64,000 nucleotides of DNA. Source: Mucilaginibacter sp. OK268 (lineage in GTDB: Bacteria > Bacteroidota > Bacteroidia > Sphingobacteriales > Sphingobacteriaceae). Numbering within the stretch: the first letter of the stretch is position 1; each line of letters opens with the position of its first letter. The notes beneath the pieces are model-generated. The model did not search any database. It was not told the DNA's origin and worked only from the letters and a program-made list of their open reading frames with translations. Of this stretch, positions 49,291 to 59,243 are shown in pieces. Made by a program: the position numbers and the translations under genes. Location of the stretch: contig NZ_FNJV01000004.1 in assembly GCF_900103125.1 (NCBI RefSeq), forward strand, positions 186,001-250,000, given 5' to 3'.

Positions 49291-51663
49291 ATGATCAAAA
49301 ACTATTTAAAAATCGCCTGGCGCAATTTAGTAAAGAACAAGGCACATACATTTATAAACATAGCTGGTCTTTCTATTGGTTTGGCTTGTAGCCTGCTTAT
49401 TATGCTGTGGGTGCAAAATGAGTTAAGTGTTGATGCTTTTCATAAAAATAAATCGCGTTTATATAATGTATATGAGCGCCGGTATTTTGATCATAAAATT
49501 TCGGGACAATATCGTACCCCGGGCATTTTGGCCGATGAGATGAAAAAGGTACTCCCGGAGGTTGAATATGCTGTTAATGCCAGTTATTACGAACGCGGTA
49601 CCTTTAGGGCAGGTGATAAAGTACTAAAGCTGGATGGCGCAGCCGCCGGTGACGATTTTTTTAAAATGTTCAGTTATCCGCTTGTACAGGGGAATGCGAA
49701 GACGGCTTTAAATTCACCGCTTAGTTTAGCTATATCGCGTAAAATGGCCCGCGACTTTTTCGGTAGCCCCGAGGCTGCTATGGGTAAAACTATCCGTTAT
49801 GAAAATAAAAAGGACTTTAAAGTAACCGCGGTATTTGATGATGTGCCCGCCAACGCTTCCAATAAATTTGAATATGTAATGAACTGGTACACTTTCCTTG
49901 AGGAAAACCCCAGTTCAAAAGACTGGAACAATAATGGGCCATATACCAGTATTATGCTCCGCGCTGACGCCGATCCTGCTTTGTTTGAAAAAAAGATAAC
50001 GCACTTTCTGGATAACTATAATAAAAGCCAAAAGAAGGGGACTTTCACTGTTGAGTTAGCTATACAACGCCATGATCAGGAGTACCTTCACGGGACTTTT
50101 GAAGATGGTAAACTGGGTGCCGGACGTATTGAATATGTAAACCTGTTTAGTATTGTGGCTATTTTTATTTTATTGATAGCCTGTATCAATTTTATGAACC
50201 TGACCACGGCGCGGTCTGTAAAAAGGGCCCGGGAAATAGGCGTACGGAAAGTAGTGGGTGCGGTACGATCAGTACTGATCAAACAATTCATCGGCGAATC
50301 ATTATTTGTTACTACGCTTGCAGTAGCTATTTCCTTAATGTTATTGGTTTTGTTATTGCCCTTATTTAACCAGGTAACCCAAAAACAAATTGAACTGCCA
50401 TTCGGTCAAGCCGGATTTTGGCTAAAACTTATATCGCTTACGCTTATTACCGGTCTTGTGTCTGGTAGCTACCCTGCTCTGTTCCTATCGTCATTTAACC
50501 CGGTTATGGTTTTAAAGGGCACTCTTAAACTGGAGGCCGGTACAACCTTGTTTCGTAAAGGGCTGGTAGTGTTCCAGTTTGTGCTTTCTGTAGTGCTGGT
50601 AACCGCTACCATTGTGGTGGCCCGGCAAATGAACTTTATTCAATCGCGTAATTTAGGTTATGATCGGGAAAACCTCATTTTTATACCAGTAGATGGTGAG
50701 CTTTCCGCACGATATGATCTGTTTAAACAGGAAGCTTTAAAAATGCCGGGGATCCAGGCGGTCAGCGTTTCAGGCGCGAGACCTACTCAAATGACCAGTG
50801 GGACAGTTGGTGTTGACTGGGCCGGGAAAGACCCCGATCTCCGGATCAGGTTTAACCAAAGCGCTGTTGGTTATGATTATATAAGCACACTAAAATTAAA
50901 GATGGCAGCCGGGCGTGATTTCTCCAAAGATTTCCCTACAGATACTGCCGGCTATATAATCAATGAAACGGCTTTAAAAAGAATAGGCTACACCAATCCT
51001 ATAGGTAAATCATTAACCTTATGGGATAATAAAGGTACAATCATTGGCGTAGTGAAGGATTTTCATTTTGATTCCATGCATGAGCAGATCAATCCTTTGA
51101 TCATTTGGCTGGGTAAAAGTGGTTCCTATGGTAATTTACTTATCCGTACAGAGCCGGGTAAAACCAAACAGGCCCTGGCCAGTCTGGAAACGCTGTGCAA
51201 ACAGATCAATCCGGCATTTCCGTTCACTTATTATTTTTCTGACGAAGAATATCAGAAATTGTACCGTAGCGAGCAGATAGTAGGTAAGCTGGCCAACGCG
51301 TTTGCTTTTCTGGCTATTTTTATTTCATGCCTGGGGCTCTTAGGCTTAGCTATGTTTACTGCCGAGCAGCGAGTAAAAGAGATCGGCATCCGCAAGGTAT
51401 TGGGCGCCAGTGTGGGGTCACTTTTCAACCTGTTATCATCTGAATTTTTGGTACTGGTATTCATTGCCCTGGTCATTGCTTCGCCTATAGCCTGGTACGC
51501 CATGAACAAATGGCTGCAGGGTTTTGCGTATCACACGAGTATTCAATGGTGGATGATTGCGCTTTCCGGAGGGATGATCATCGTGATAGCGCTGGCAACG
51601 GTAAGTTTCCAGGCAGCGAAAACGGCGCTGATTAATCCGGTAAAGAGTTTAAGAAGCGAATAA
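49291..51663 (+). CDS. FtsX/MacB-type ABC permease 1 (subtype A)
   Basis: 790 residues. Membrane helices are at about 21-42, 282-303, 335-358, 376-400, 424-446, 667-690, 717-738 and 755-775, with two large periplasmic domains (about 45-280 and 450-665). FtsX landmarks: CINFMNLTTARSVKRAREIGVRK (about 292-314) and GLAMFTAEQRVKEIGIRKVLGA (about 684-705). The layout is MacB_PCD-FtsX-MacB_PCD-FtsX, a duplicated permease in one chain. Subtype A has the LACSLLIMLWVQNELS start and a KQTLxK-like A' relative at 61745. No ATPase is encoded nearby, so a LolD/MacB-type ATPase must come from elsewhere. The substrate is unknown. Confidence 0.88.
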   Translation: MIKNYLKIAWRNLVKNKAHTFINIAGLSIGLACSLLIMLWVQNELSVDAFHKNKSRLYNVYERRYFDHKISGQYRTPGILADEMKKVLPEVEYAVNASYYERGTFRAGDKVLKLDGAAAGDDFFKMFSYPLVQGNAKTALNSPLSLAISRKMARDFFGSPEAAMGKTIRYENKKDFKVTAVFDDVPANASNKFEYVMNWYTFLEENPSSKDWNNNGPYTSIMLRADADPALFEKKITHFLDNYNKSQKKGTFTVELAIQRHDQEYLHGTFEDGKLGAGRIEYVNLFSIVAIFILLIACINFMNLTTARSVKRAREIGVRKVVGAVRSVLIKQFIGESLFVTTLAVAISLMLLVLLLPLFNQVTQKQIELPFGQAGFWLKLISLTLITGLVSGSYPALFLSSFNPVMVLKGTLKLEAGTTLFRKGLVVFQFVLSVVLVTATIVVARQMNFIQSRNLGYDRENLIFIPVDGELSARYDLFKQEALKMPGIQAVSVSGARPTQMTSGTVGVDWAGKDPDLRIRFNQSAVGYDYISTLKLKMAAGRDFSKDFPTDTAGYIINETALKRIGYTNPIGKSLTLWDNKGTIIGVVKDFHFDSMHEQINPLIIWLGKSGSYGNLLIRTEPGKTKQALASLETLCKQINPAFPFTYYFSDEEYQKLYRSEQIVGKLANAFAFLAIFISCLGLLGLAMFTAEQRVKEIGIRKVLGASVGSLFNLLSSEFLVLVFIALVIASPIAWYAMNKWLQGFAYHTSIQWWMIALSGGMIIVIALATVSFQAAKTALINPVKSLRSE

Positions 51664-51767
51664 CCTCACCCCGGCCCTCTCCAAAGGAGAGGGAGGTATA
51701 ATTGGGGTTTTAAATAAATTAACAAATAATCACAATTCCTCCCCTTTGGGGAGGTTAGGAGGGGTTC
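51664..51767. repeat. Palindromic spacer R5 (copy a), abutting permease 2
   Basis: CCCTCTCCAAAGGAGAGGG (51675-51693) and CCTCCCCTTTGGGGAGG (51738-51754) are two perfect hairpins in tandem. The second ends TTAGGAGGGGTTC directly before the ATG of permease 2, so its tail supplies a Shine-Dalgarno-like purine run. Copies: 54157 and 61641. Confidence 0.85.
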
Positions 51768-54155
51768 ATGATCAGGAATTATTTAAAAATGGCGTGGCGC
51801 AATTTGCTTAAAAACAAAGCGCATACCTTTATTAATGTAGTTGGTCTTTCGGTTGGTATGGCAGTGGCCGTGCTCATCGGTCTTTGGATATGGGACGAAC
51901 TGTCATATGATAAGTATTTTACAAACTATGACCGGCTGGTACAGGTTATGCAGCATCAAACCTTTAATGGTAATGTAGGCACACAATTGGATATGCCAAT
52001 GCCAATAGGTTATAAGCTGCGGGATGACTATAAGAATGATTTTAAGTATGTGGTACTATCAACCTGGACAAGCCCGCACATCCTGGCATTTGGTGATAAA
52101 AAACTAACCCAACAGGGAAACTATATGCAGGCCGAAGCGCCAGACCTGTTTAGCTTAAAAATGATCAAAGGCACACGATCGGGGCTAAAAGATCCATCGT
52201 CTGTCATACTCTCTGCATCATTGGCTAAAGCTCTTTTTGGTGATAACGATCCCATGTTTAAAGCCTTAAAGATCGACAATAAATGGAACGTTAAGATTAC
52301 CGGCGTTTACGAAGATCTGCCGCATAATAACAGCTTAGCTGAAGTGGCGTTTATTGCACCCTGGGATCTGTACATGACTACTCATGTAAAAACAAACATT
52401 ACAAACTGGGGTAATAATTCATGGCAGCTATTTGCACAGCTAAGCCCCAATGCAGATATAAACAAGGTATCGGCCAAAATAAAGAATTTGAAGATGGCTG
52501 CTTTTGTTGCTCAGGGTAATACGCTGGGCATGTCTTTTAAACCAACTGTGTTTTTGCATCCGATAAGCAAATGGCATTTATACTCGGAGTTTAAAAATGG
52601 TATTAATACCGGGGGGGCTATACAATTTGTATGGATGTTTGGTATTATTGGCGTATTTGTACTGCTGCTGGCCTGTATTAATTTCATGAACCTCAGTACG
52701 GCCCGGTCAGAAAAACGGGCTAAAGAAGTAGGTATCCGCAAAACGGTAGGATCATTACGCAGCCAGTTAATTAGTCAGTTTTTGGTAGAATCGATAATGA
52801 TCGCCGTTTTTGCATTCCTGTTTTCCATACTTCTTGTAGTGCTTATTTTACCCTGGTTTAATCAGGTAGCCAATAAAACCATGCAGGTATTATGGGCTAC
52901 CCCGATGTTTTGGATACTGGGAATTGGCTTTAGCCTGATAACCGGGCTCATAGCGGGTAGTTACCCTGCCTTTTACCTATCATCATTTAAGCCAGTAAAA
53001 GTTTTAAAAGGGGCATTTAAAGCCGGTAAGCTCGCCGCCCTATCCCGCAAGGTGCTGGTAGTTGTGCAGTTTACGGTTTCTGTTATCCTAATTATAGGTA
53101 CCCTTATTGTTTTCAGACAGGTGCAGTTCACCAAGAACAGGCCAATAGGCTATAACCGCACCGGTCTTATACAGATGGAAATGAAAACGGATGCTATTCA
53201 TCAGCACTTTACCGCGGTAAGGAATGACCTGCTGCAGTCGGGGGCAATAGTTGAAATGGCTGAGTCTGATAGTCCGTTAACTGGAGTATATTCCAATAAT
53301 AGTGGTCTTACCTGGAGGGATAAGGATCCTAATTTGCAGGATGATTTCGGCATTGTTCCGGTAAGTCCCGAATTTGGAAAAACAGCCGGTTGGAAGCTTA
53401 CCGGCGGGCGCGATTTTTCAAGGGACATTTCAACTGATTCGTCGGGTATAGTGCTGAACGAAGCGGCTGTAAAATTCATGAACTTTAAACACCCGGTTGG
53501 CGAAACCATAAAATGGTACAAGAATTTTAAAGTTATAGGTGTAGTGAAGGATATGGTCATGTCATCACCCTATGAGCCTGTAAAACCAACTATATTTTAT
53601 ATAGCTCCCTACGCTCCAGGGATAGTTGATATCAAGCTGAACACAAGCAAAAGTGCCAGTGAGGCATTACATAAAATTGAAGGTGTATTTAAACAATATG
53701 ACCCGGCGAGCCCTTTTGATTATAAATTTACAGATGAAGAGTACGCCCGAAAATTTGCTAACGAAGAGCGTATAGGCAAACTGGCTGGGTTCTTTACCCT
53801 GTTGGCCATTTTCATCAGCTGTATGGGGCTGTTCGGTATGGCATCTTTTATGGCCGAGCAACGTACCAAGGAGATCGGTGTGCGCAAGGTGTTGGGTGCA
53901 TCAGTATTTAGTTTATGGCGCTTAATGTCGCGCGACTTTGTATTGCTGGTAATTATAGCATTGTTTTTAGCCACTCCTGTTGCTTACTATTTTATGCATG
54001 ATTGGCTGCTGCATTATACTTACCGTGCCGCACTTTCCTGGTGGATATTTGCATTAACTGGTGCTGGGGCAATTATCATAACATTATTAACCATAAGTTA
54101 TCAAAGTATCAGGGCAGCGCTGGGTAACCCAATTAAAAGTTTAAGGAGCGAGTAA
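51768..54155 (+). CDS. FtsX/MacB-type ABC permease 2 (subtype B)
   Basis: 795 residues with the same eight-helix, two-domain layout as permease 1. Subtype B is recognised by GMAVAVLIGLWIWDELSYDKY at the N-terminus, KWHLYSEFKNGINTGGAIQF (about 264-283) in the first periplasmic domain, and RTKEIGVRKVLGASVFSLWRL near 700. It shares the conserved C-terminal NPIKSLRSE. The gene starts directly after an R5 repeat. Closest relatives in the array are permeases 4 and 5. Confidence 0.88.
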   Translation: MIRNYLKMAWRNLLKNKAHTFINVVGLSVGMAVAVLIGLWIWDELSYDKYFTNYDRLVQVMQHQTFNGNVGTQLDMPMPIGYKLRDDYKNDFKYVVLSTWTSPHILAFGDKKLTQQGNYMQAEAPDLFSLKMIKGTRSGLKDPSSVILSASLAKALFGDNDPMFKALKIDNKWNVKITGVYEDLPHNNSLAEVAFIAPWDLYMTTHVKTNITNWGNNSWQLFAQLSPNADINKVSAKIKNLKMAAFVAQGNTLGMSFKPTVFLHPISKWHLYSEFKNGINTGGAIQFVWMFGIIGVFVLLLACINFMNLSTARSEKRAKEVGIRKTVGSLRSQLISQFLVESIMIAVFAFLFSILLVVLILPWFNQVANKTMQVLWATPMFWILGIGFSLITGLIAGSYPAFYLSSFKPVKVLKGAFKAGKLAALSRKVLVVVQFTVSVILIIGTLIVFRQVQFTKNRPIGYNRTGLIQMEMKTDAIHQHFTAVRNDLLQSGAIVEMAESDSPLTGVYSNNSGLTWRDKDPNLQDDFGIVPVSPEFGKTAGWKLTGGRDFSRDISTDSSGIVLNEAAVKFMNFKHPVGETIKWYKNFKVIGVVKDMVMSSPYEPVKPTIFYIAPYAPGIVDIKLNTSKSASEALHKIEGVFKQYDPASPFDYKFTDEEYARKFANEERIGKLAGFFTLLAIFISCMGLFGMASFMAEQRTKEIGVRKVLGASVFSLWRLMSRDFVLLVIIALFLATPVAYYFMHDWLLHYTYRAALSWWIFALTGAGAIIITLLTISYQSIRAALGNPIKSLRSE

Positions 54156-54156
54156 C

Positions 54157-54260
54157 CTCACACCGCCATCTCCAAAGGAGAGGGCGGTATAGTCGGGGTT
54201 TTAAATAAATTATAACAAATAATTACAATTCCTCCCCTTTGGGGAGGTTAGGAGGGGTTT
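54157..54260. repeat. Palindromic spacer R5 (copy b), abutting permease 3
   Basis: The same two-hairpin arrangement as at 51664, with a few base changes, ending TTAGGAGGGGTTT before the ATG at 54261. Confidence 0.85.
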
Positions 54261-56690
54261 ATGATAAAAAGTTATTTAAAAACAGCCTGGCGGTTTTTGT
54301 TAAAGAACAAAACATTCAGTTTTATAAACATCATTGGCCTGGCAACAGGTACCTTATGCTGTCTGTACATTTTGTTGTATGTGCAGGATCAGTATAGTTA
54401 TGATAAGCATCATAAAGATGTGAATAATATATACCGGGTTACAACCGATTTGGAGTTAACCGGCGATAAGCATCACAGTGCAGCAAGTTCGCCACCTATT
54501 ACCCCGGCTATGAAAAGTGATTTTGCAGAAGTAATGCAATTTACCCGTGTTACAAACACAGAGGGCTTTGGCGCTAAACAACACTTGCTGCGTTATAAAG
54601 AGAAGTCATTTTATCAGCAGGAGGCCGTTTATGTCGACTCCACTTTTTTTGATATGTTCAGTTATCACTTTGTTGCGGGGAACGTATCAAAGGTATTGAC
54701 CGAACCCTACTCTCTTGTGCTTTTTAAACCTGTTGCCGATAAGCTTTTTGGAAAGGAAGACCCGATGGGTAAAATGATATCTATTGATAATTCATTTGGC
54801 AAGCATGATTTTAAAGTGACCGGTGTGGTTGATGAAAGCCTGGGGAAAACACACGTTCATGCCAGTATGTTTATGGCCATGAATAGCGGTGGATTAGGGG
54901 AGTATGTTAGGCAGAATAGCAACTGGGCCGGTAATAACTTTCTATATGCCTATATAAAGCTTAGACCCGATGCCAGCGCTGCAGCGCTGGAAAAAAAGCT
55001 ACCCGAATTTTTAAATAAATATGGCGCGGCGCAATTGAAGGAGATAGGCATGAAAAAAGTGCTGTATCTACAGCCGATTACAACTATACATACAACATCT
55101 GGATTCGAACATGAATTAACCAAAACACTTGATCCATCGTTCTTGTACATATTAATATTGATAGCCGTATTGATACAGGTAATTGCCTGCATCAATTTCA
55201 TGAACCTGTCTACCGCACGTGCATCAAAACGGGCCAAGGAAGTAGGCGTACGGAAGGTAATTGGCGCAGGCCAGATCGACCTCATTAAACAGTTTTTGGG
55301 CGAGTCGTTTTTATTGGCGCTTATTGGGGTGGCCATAGCCCTGCCCCTGCTCATATTATTGCTGCCATATTTAAACCAGATAACCCGCACAGATATACAT
55401 CTATCGTTTTTTACCAACTACAGGCTCTGGATAATGTTGCTAAGCCTGGTATTGGTTACCGGTTTGGTGGCCGGCAGTTATCCTGCATTTTATTTGTCGG
55501 CGTTTAAGGCCATAAAAGTGATCAAGGGCAATTTTACCAGTCATATCTCGGCTGCGGGTATCCGCAGGTCGTTGGTAGTGTTCCAGTTTGTTTTGTCAAT
55601 TGTGCTGGTTACCGGGATCATTGTTATCTATAGTCAGCTTAATTATATTAAAAACAAAGATCTGGGATTTGATAAAAGCCAAAAACTGATCTTTAATTTT
55701 TACACCAACGGTACCCAAAGTAAAATGCCTGTTTTTACAAATGACCTGAAAGCACTGGCCGATGTAAAAGCAGTTAGTAATGCCGATAATTATTTAGGCC
55801 AGTTTGTACCACATGATCATGGTGTTTACCTGGCCGGGGGTAATATGGCAACTGCAACTGATGCACAAAATATAAACACCGATGAAAATTTTGTAAAGGC
55901 CAATGGTATAACACTGATCAGTGGGCGCGATTTCAGGCAAGGTGACTCAAGCCGGGTACTGATCAATGAAACCCTGGCTAAGCGTTTAGGGTTAAATCTG
56001 CAAACTGCAGTGGGTACCCGCTTATATACCAAGTATGAGCCTAACCCGGTAACATTTGTTGAGGTGGCCGGTGTGATGAAGGATTTTAACTATAACTCCC
56101 TGCATAGCGAAGTGAAGCCCTTTATGCTTGTTTATGATGGCAGACAGAGCGATTTTAATAACATTATAGTGGCAACTAATAGTTCAAACTATAAGGTTAT
56201 GTTAAAGAAAATGGAAGCTATATGGCATAAGGACCTTCCGGAAGTGCCCTTTGAGTATTCATTTTTAGATACCGAGGTGCAAAAACAATATGAAACCGAG
56301 ATCACCTTGTCGCAGATCATTAATTCATTTACAATGGTTGCCATTGTTATTTCATGTTTGGGTTTGTTTGGTTTGGCCGCCTTTAGCGCCGAGCAAAGGA
56401 GTAAGGAAATCGGCATTCGTAAAGTGTTAGGAGCCAGTGTATCGGGTATAGTTGGGTTGTTATCAAAGGATTTTTTAAAACTGGTTATGGTAGCCCTGGT
56501 AATTGCAACACCAATAGCCTGGTGGGGTATGAGCAAATGGTTACAAGCCTTTGTATATCGCATCAATATAAGCTGGTGGATGTTTGCTTTAGCCGGATTG
56601 CTGGCCATATTGATAGCCTTGTTTACAGTGAGTTTTCAAGCGATTAAAGCTGCATTAATGAACCCGGTTAAGAGCCTAAGGAGTGAGTAA
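54261..56690 (+). CDS. FtsX/MacB-type ABC permease 3 (subtype C)
   Basis: 809 residues. Layout as in permease 1, but the N-terminus differs: FINIIGLATGTLCCLYILLYV (helix 1, with two cysteines), YDKHHKDVNNIYRVTTDL, and a second periplasmic domain unlike the others (DLGFDKSQKLIFNFYTNGTQ, about 470-490). FtsX landmarks are CINFMNLSTARASKRAKEVG and FSAEQRSKEIGIRKVLGASV; it ends NPVKSLRSE. It is the only member of its subtype here, so it probably has a different partner or substrate. Confidence 0.87.
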   Translation: MIKSYLKTAWRFLLKNKTFSFINIIGLATGTLCCLYILLYVQDQYSYDKHHKDVNNIYRVTTDLELTGDKHHSAASSPPITPAMKSDFAEVMQFTRVTNTEGFGAKQHLLRYKEKSFYQQEAVYVDSTFFDMFSYHFVAGNVSKVLTEPYSLVLFKPVADKLFGKEDPMGKMISIDNSFGKHDFKVTGVVDESLGKTHVHASMFMAMNSGGLGEYVRQNSNWAGNNFLYAYIKLRPDASAAALEKKLPEFLNKYGAAQLKEIGMKKVLYLQPITTIHTTSGFEHELTKTLDPSFLYILILIAVLIQVIACINFMNLSTARASKRAKEVGVRKVIGAGQIDLIKQFLGESFLLALIGVAIALPLLILLLPYLNQITRTDIHLSFFTNYRLWIMLLSLVLVTGLVAGSYPAFYLSAFKAIKVIKGNFTSHISAAGIRRSLVVFQFVLSIVLVTGIIVIYSQLNYIKNKDLGFDKSQKLIFNFYTNGTQSKMPVFTNDLKALADVKAVSNADNYLGQFVPHDHGVYLAGGNMATATDAQNINTDENFVKANGITLISGRDFRQGDSSRVLINETLAKRLGLNLQTAVGTRLYTKYEPNPVTFVEVAGVMKDFNYNSLHSEVKPFMLVYDGRQSDFNNIIVATNSSNYKVMLKKMEAIWHKDLPEVPFEYSFLDTEVQKQYETEITLSQIINSFTMVAIVISCLGLFGLAAFSAEQRSKEIGIRKVLGASVSGIVGLLSKDFLKLVMVALVIATPIAWWGMSKWLQAFVYRINISWWMFALAGLLAILIALFTVSFQAIKAALMNPVKSLRSE

Positions 56691-56693
56691 TAG

Positions 56694-56775
56694 CTAAAAG
56701 CCGAAGGCCTAAAGCTGAAAGCAATAAACAGGATAAATAAAGGCTTTGTGTCTTTAACTTTAAGCTAAAAGCAAA
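56694..56775. repeat. AAAGCC-type inverted repeat (family R6, copy b)
   Basis: CTAAAAGCCGAAGGCCTAAA on the left and CTTTGTGTCTTTAACTTTAA, AGCTAAAAGC on the right: an imperfect mirror of AAAGC words like that at 22752. It lies in the spacer between permeases 3 and 4, taking the place of R5. Confidence 0.6.
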
Positions 56776-56809
56776 ATAAACGTATTACGTACAACATAAA
56801 ACGTACAGC

Positions 56810-59191
56810 ATGTTAAAGAACTATTTAAAAATCGCGTGGAGAAACCTTATCAAAAATAAGGCTTCTTCTTTTATCAATGTCGGCGGATTAGCCGTAGGGA
56901 TGACCGTAGCCATGTTGATCGGGTTGTGGATATGGGATGAATTGTCATTTGATAAATATCACCAAACTTATGATCGTGTAGCCATAGTAATGCAGCACGA
57001 GGTTTTTAATGGCAATATCAATACGGGGGCACCGATTCCCCTGCCCCTGGATGCGGAGCTGCGCAAAAACTACGGAAGCGATTTTAAGCATCTGGCCTTG
57101 TCATCATGGACAAGCAGTCACATTTTAAATGTTGATGATAAAAAGATCTCTTATAAAGGAAATTTTATGGGAGCGGAGGCCCCCGAAATGCTTTCGCTCA
57201 GGATGCTGCAAGGCTCACGCGGCGGATTAAAAGACCCATCCTCAATACTGATCTCCCAATCGGTAGCCAAAGCTTTATTTGGCGATGCCAACCCCATGAA
57301 CAAGGTGATCAGGCTGGATAATAAAGACGGCTTCAAAGTTTCGGGTGTTTATGAAGACCTGCCCAATAATACAACCTTTCACGATGTGGCATTTATTGGT
57401 CCATGGGAATATTATATCCATGCTCCAGGTAATGAAAGATCACCTACCGATTGGGGCGACAATTCCCTGCTCATGTATGTGCAGGTAGCTGATCATGCGG
57501 ATATGGCCAAAGTATCGGCAAAAATAAAAACTATCAAACTCGATAAGTTGGAGCGAGAGGACAAGAAGTTTAACCCCCTGCTGTTTCTTCAGCCTATGAG
57601 CAAATGGCATTTGTATTCAGAATTTAAAAACGGGGTTAATACGGGTGGTGCTATCCAATATGTATGGATTTTCGGTATCATCGGCATATTTGTGTTGCTG
57701 CTGGCCTGTATCAATTTTATGAACCTGAGCACAGCCCGCAGCGAAAAGAGGGCTAAGGAGGTAGGTATACGTAAAGCTGTAGGTTCATTACGCGGGCAAT
57801 TGATCAAACAATTCTTTTGCGAGTCGTTCCTGATCGCCACACTGGCTTTTGCATTTTCGCTATTGCTACTTTGGCTGGCGATGCCCTGGTTTAATGATAT
57901 AGCCGGTAAACAGATGGCTATTTTGTGGAACTCTCCGTTTTTTTGGCTGGCCTGTATAGGTTTTACCTTATTTACCGGTGTAATTGCCGGGCTTTACCCG
58001 GCCTTATATCTTTCTTCATTTAACCCTGTTAAAGTATTAAAAGGTACTTTTAAAGCGGGGCGTTTTGCAGCGCTTCCACGTAAAGTACTGGTAGTAACCC
58101 AGTTTACGGTATCTGTTATCCTGATCATTGGTACTATCATCGTTTTTAAACAAATACAGTTTGCCAAAAACCGGCCGGTAGGATACAGCCGGGATGGGCT
58201 GGTGGATATTGAAGTGACCAATGATGATCTGCACAAACATTTTGACGCGTTGCGGACCGATCTGCTGCAATCTGGAGCTGTAGCGGAGATAGCAGAATCA
58301 ACCAGTTCAACCACCGGGGTAAACAACCACCGGGGCGATGTGGGCTGGAAAGGCAAAGATCCATCGATGACCTCCTTTTTTGGAAATATCAGCGTGAGCA
58401 CAAACTATGGTAAAGCTGTGGGCTGGCAATTTACAGATGGCAGGGATTTTTCAAGCCGCTCTGTTGCCGACTCCACAGCCATTGTATTGAATGAGGCTGC
58501 CGTAAAGTATATGGGACTGAAAAATCCTGTTGGCGAAATAGTGCGCGTAGGAAAGTGGGATATGACCGTAATTGGTGTAGTAAAAGATATGGTGATGGAA
58601 TCGCCTTATGAGCCGGTTAAACAAAGCCTCTTCCGTATTGGCCATGGCGCCATGGATGATGTACTGATCAAGATCAACCCGAAAATGAGCGCGCATGACG
58701 CGCTTGGCAAAATAGAAACGATTTGTAAAACTTATTCGCCCTCGGTCCCGTTTTCGTACCGCTTTGCTGATGATGAATACGCCAGAAAATTTGCCACCGA
58801 AGAGCGCATAGGCAAGCTGGCAAGTTCTTTTGCCATGCTGGCTATTTTTATCAGCTGCCTGGGCCTGTTTGGCATGGCATCTTTTATGGCCGAGCAGCGG
58901 GTAAAGGAAATTGGTGTACGCAAGGTATTGGGCGCAAGTGTTTTTGGCCTGTGGCGCTTAATGTCCAGAGATTTTGTATCGCTGATAATTATTGCATTGT
59001 TTATAGCTACGCCGGTTGCTTATTATTTTATGCACGGTTGGCTACAGCACTACACCTACCGGGCCGAACTTTCCTGGTGGATATTTGCGCTAACCGGGGC
59101 GGGAGCAACTATCATAACATTGCTAACCATAAGCTATCAGAGTATCAGAGCAGCGTTGGCTAACCCGGTAAAAAGTTTAAGGAGCGAGTAA
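56810..59191 (+). CDS. FtsX/MacB-type ABC permease 4 (subtype B)
   Basis: 793 residues, subtype B (VGMTVAMLIGLWIWDELSFDKY; KWHLYSEFKNGVNTGGAIQY). FtsX landmarks are CINFMNLSTARSEKRAKEVG and GMASFMAEQRVKEIGVRKVL. It differs from permeases 2 and 5 mainly in the first periplasmic domain (AIVMQHEVFNGNINTGAPIP, about 48-67), which points to a different ligand. The start codon follows a CATACAGC-type spacer without R5, and no strong Shine-Dalgarno is present. Confidence 0.88.
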   Translation: MLKNYLKIAWRNLIKNKASSFINVGGLAVGMTVAMLIGLWIWDELSFDKYHQTYDRVAIVMQHEVFNGNINTGAPIPLPLDAELRKNYGSDFKHLALSSWTSSHILNVDDKKISYKGNFMGAEAPEMLSLRMLQGSRGGLKDPSSILISQSVAKALFGDANPMNKVIRLDNKDGFKVSGVYEDLPNNTTFHDVAFIGPWEYYIHAPGNERSPTDWGDNSLLMYVQVADHADMAKVSAKIKTIKLDKLEREDKKFNPLLFLQPMSKWHLYSEFKNGVNTGGAIQYVWIFGIIGIFVLLLACINFMNLSTARSEKRAKEVGIRKAVGSLRGQLIKQFFCESFLIATLAFAFSLLLLWLAMPWFNDIAGKQMAILWNSPFFWLACIGFTLFTGVIAGLYPALYLSSFNPVKVLKGTFKAGRFAALPRKVLVVTQFTVSVILIIGTIIVFKQIQFAKNRPVGYSRDGLVDIEVTNDDLHKHFDALRTDLLQSGAVAEIAESTSSTTGVNNHRGDVGWKGKDPSMTSFFGNISVSTNYGKAVGWQFTDGRDFSSRSVADSTAIVLNEAAVKYMGLKNPVGEIVRVGKWDMTVIGVVKDMVMESPYEPVKQSLFRIGHGAMDDVLIKINPKMSAHDALGKIETICKTYSPSVPFSYRFADDEYARKFATEERIGKLASSFAMLAIFISCLGLFGMASFMAEQRVKEIGVRKVLGASVFGLWRLMSRDFVSLIIIALFIATPVAYYFMHGWLQHYTYRAELSWWIFALTGAGATIITLLTISYQSIRAALANPVKSLRSE

Positions 59192-59243
59192 GGGAATTTT
59201 GGATTTAGAAATTAGGGTTTTAGGGTTTAGAATTTAAAGAATC

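Noticed and set aside
54950..55417. Antisense reading frames of 100-155 codons within the permease genes
   Set aside because: They mirror conserved membrane and periplasmic parts of the true genes and recur at the same positions in several permeases, as expected of shadow frames.
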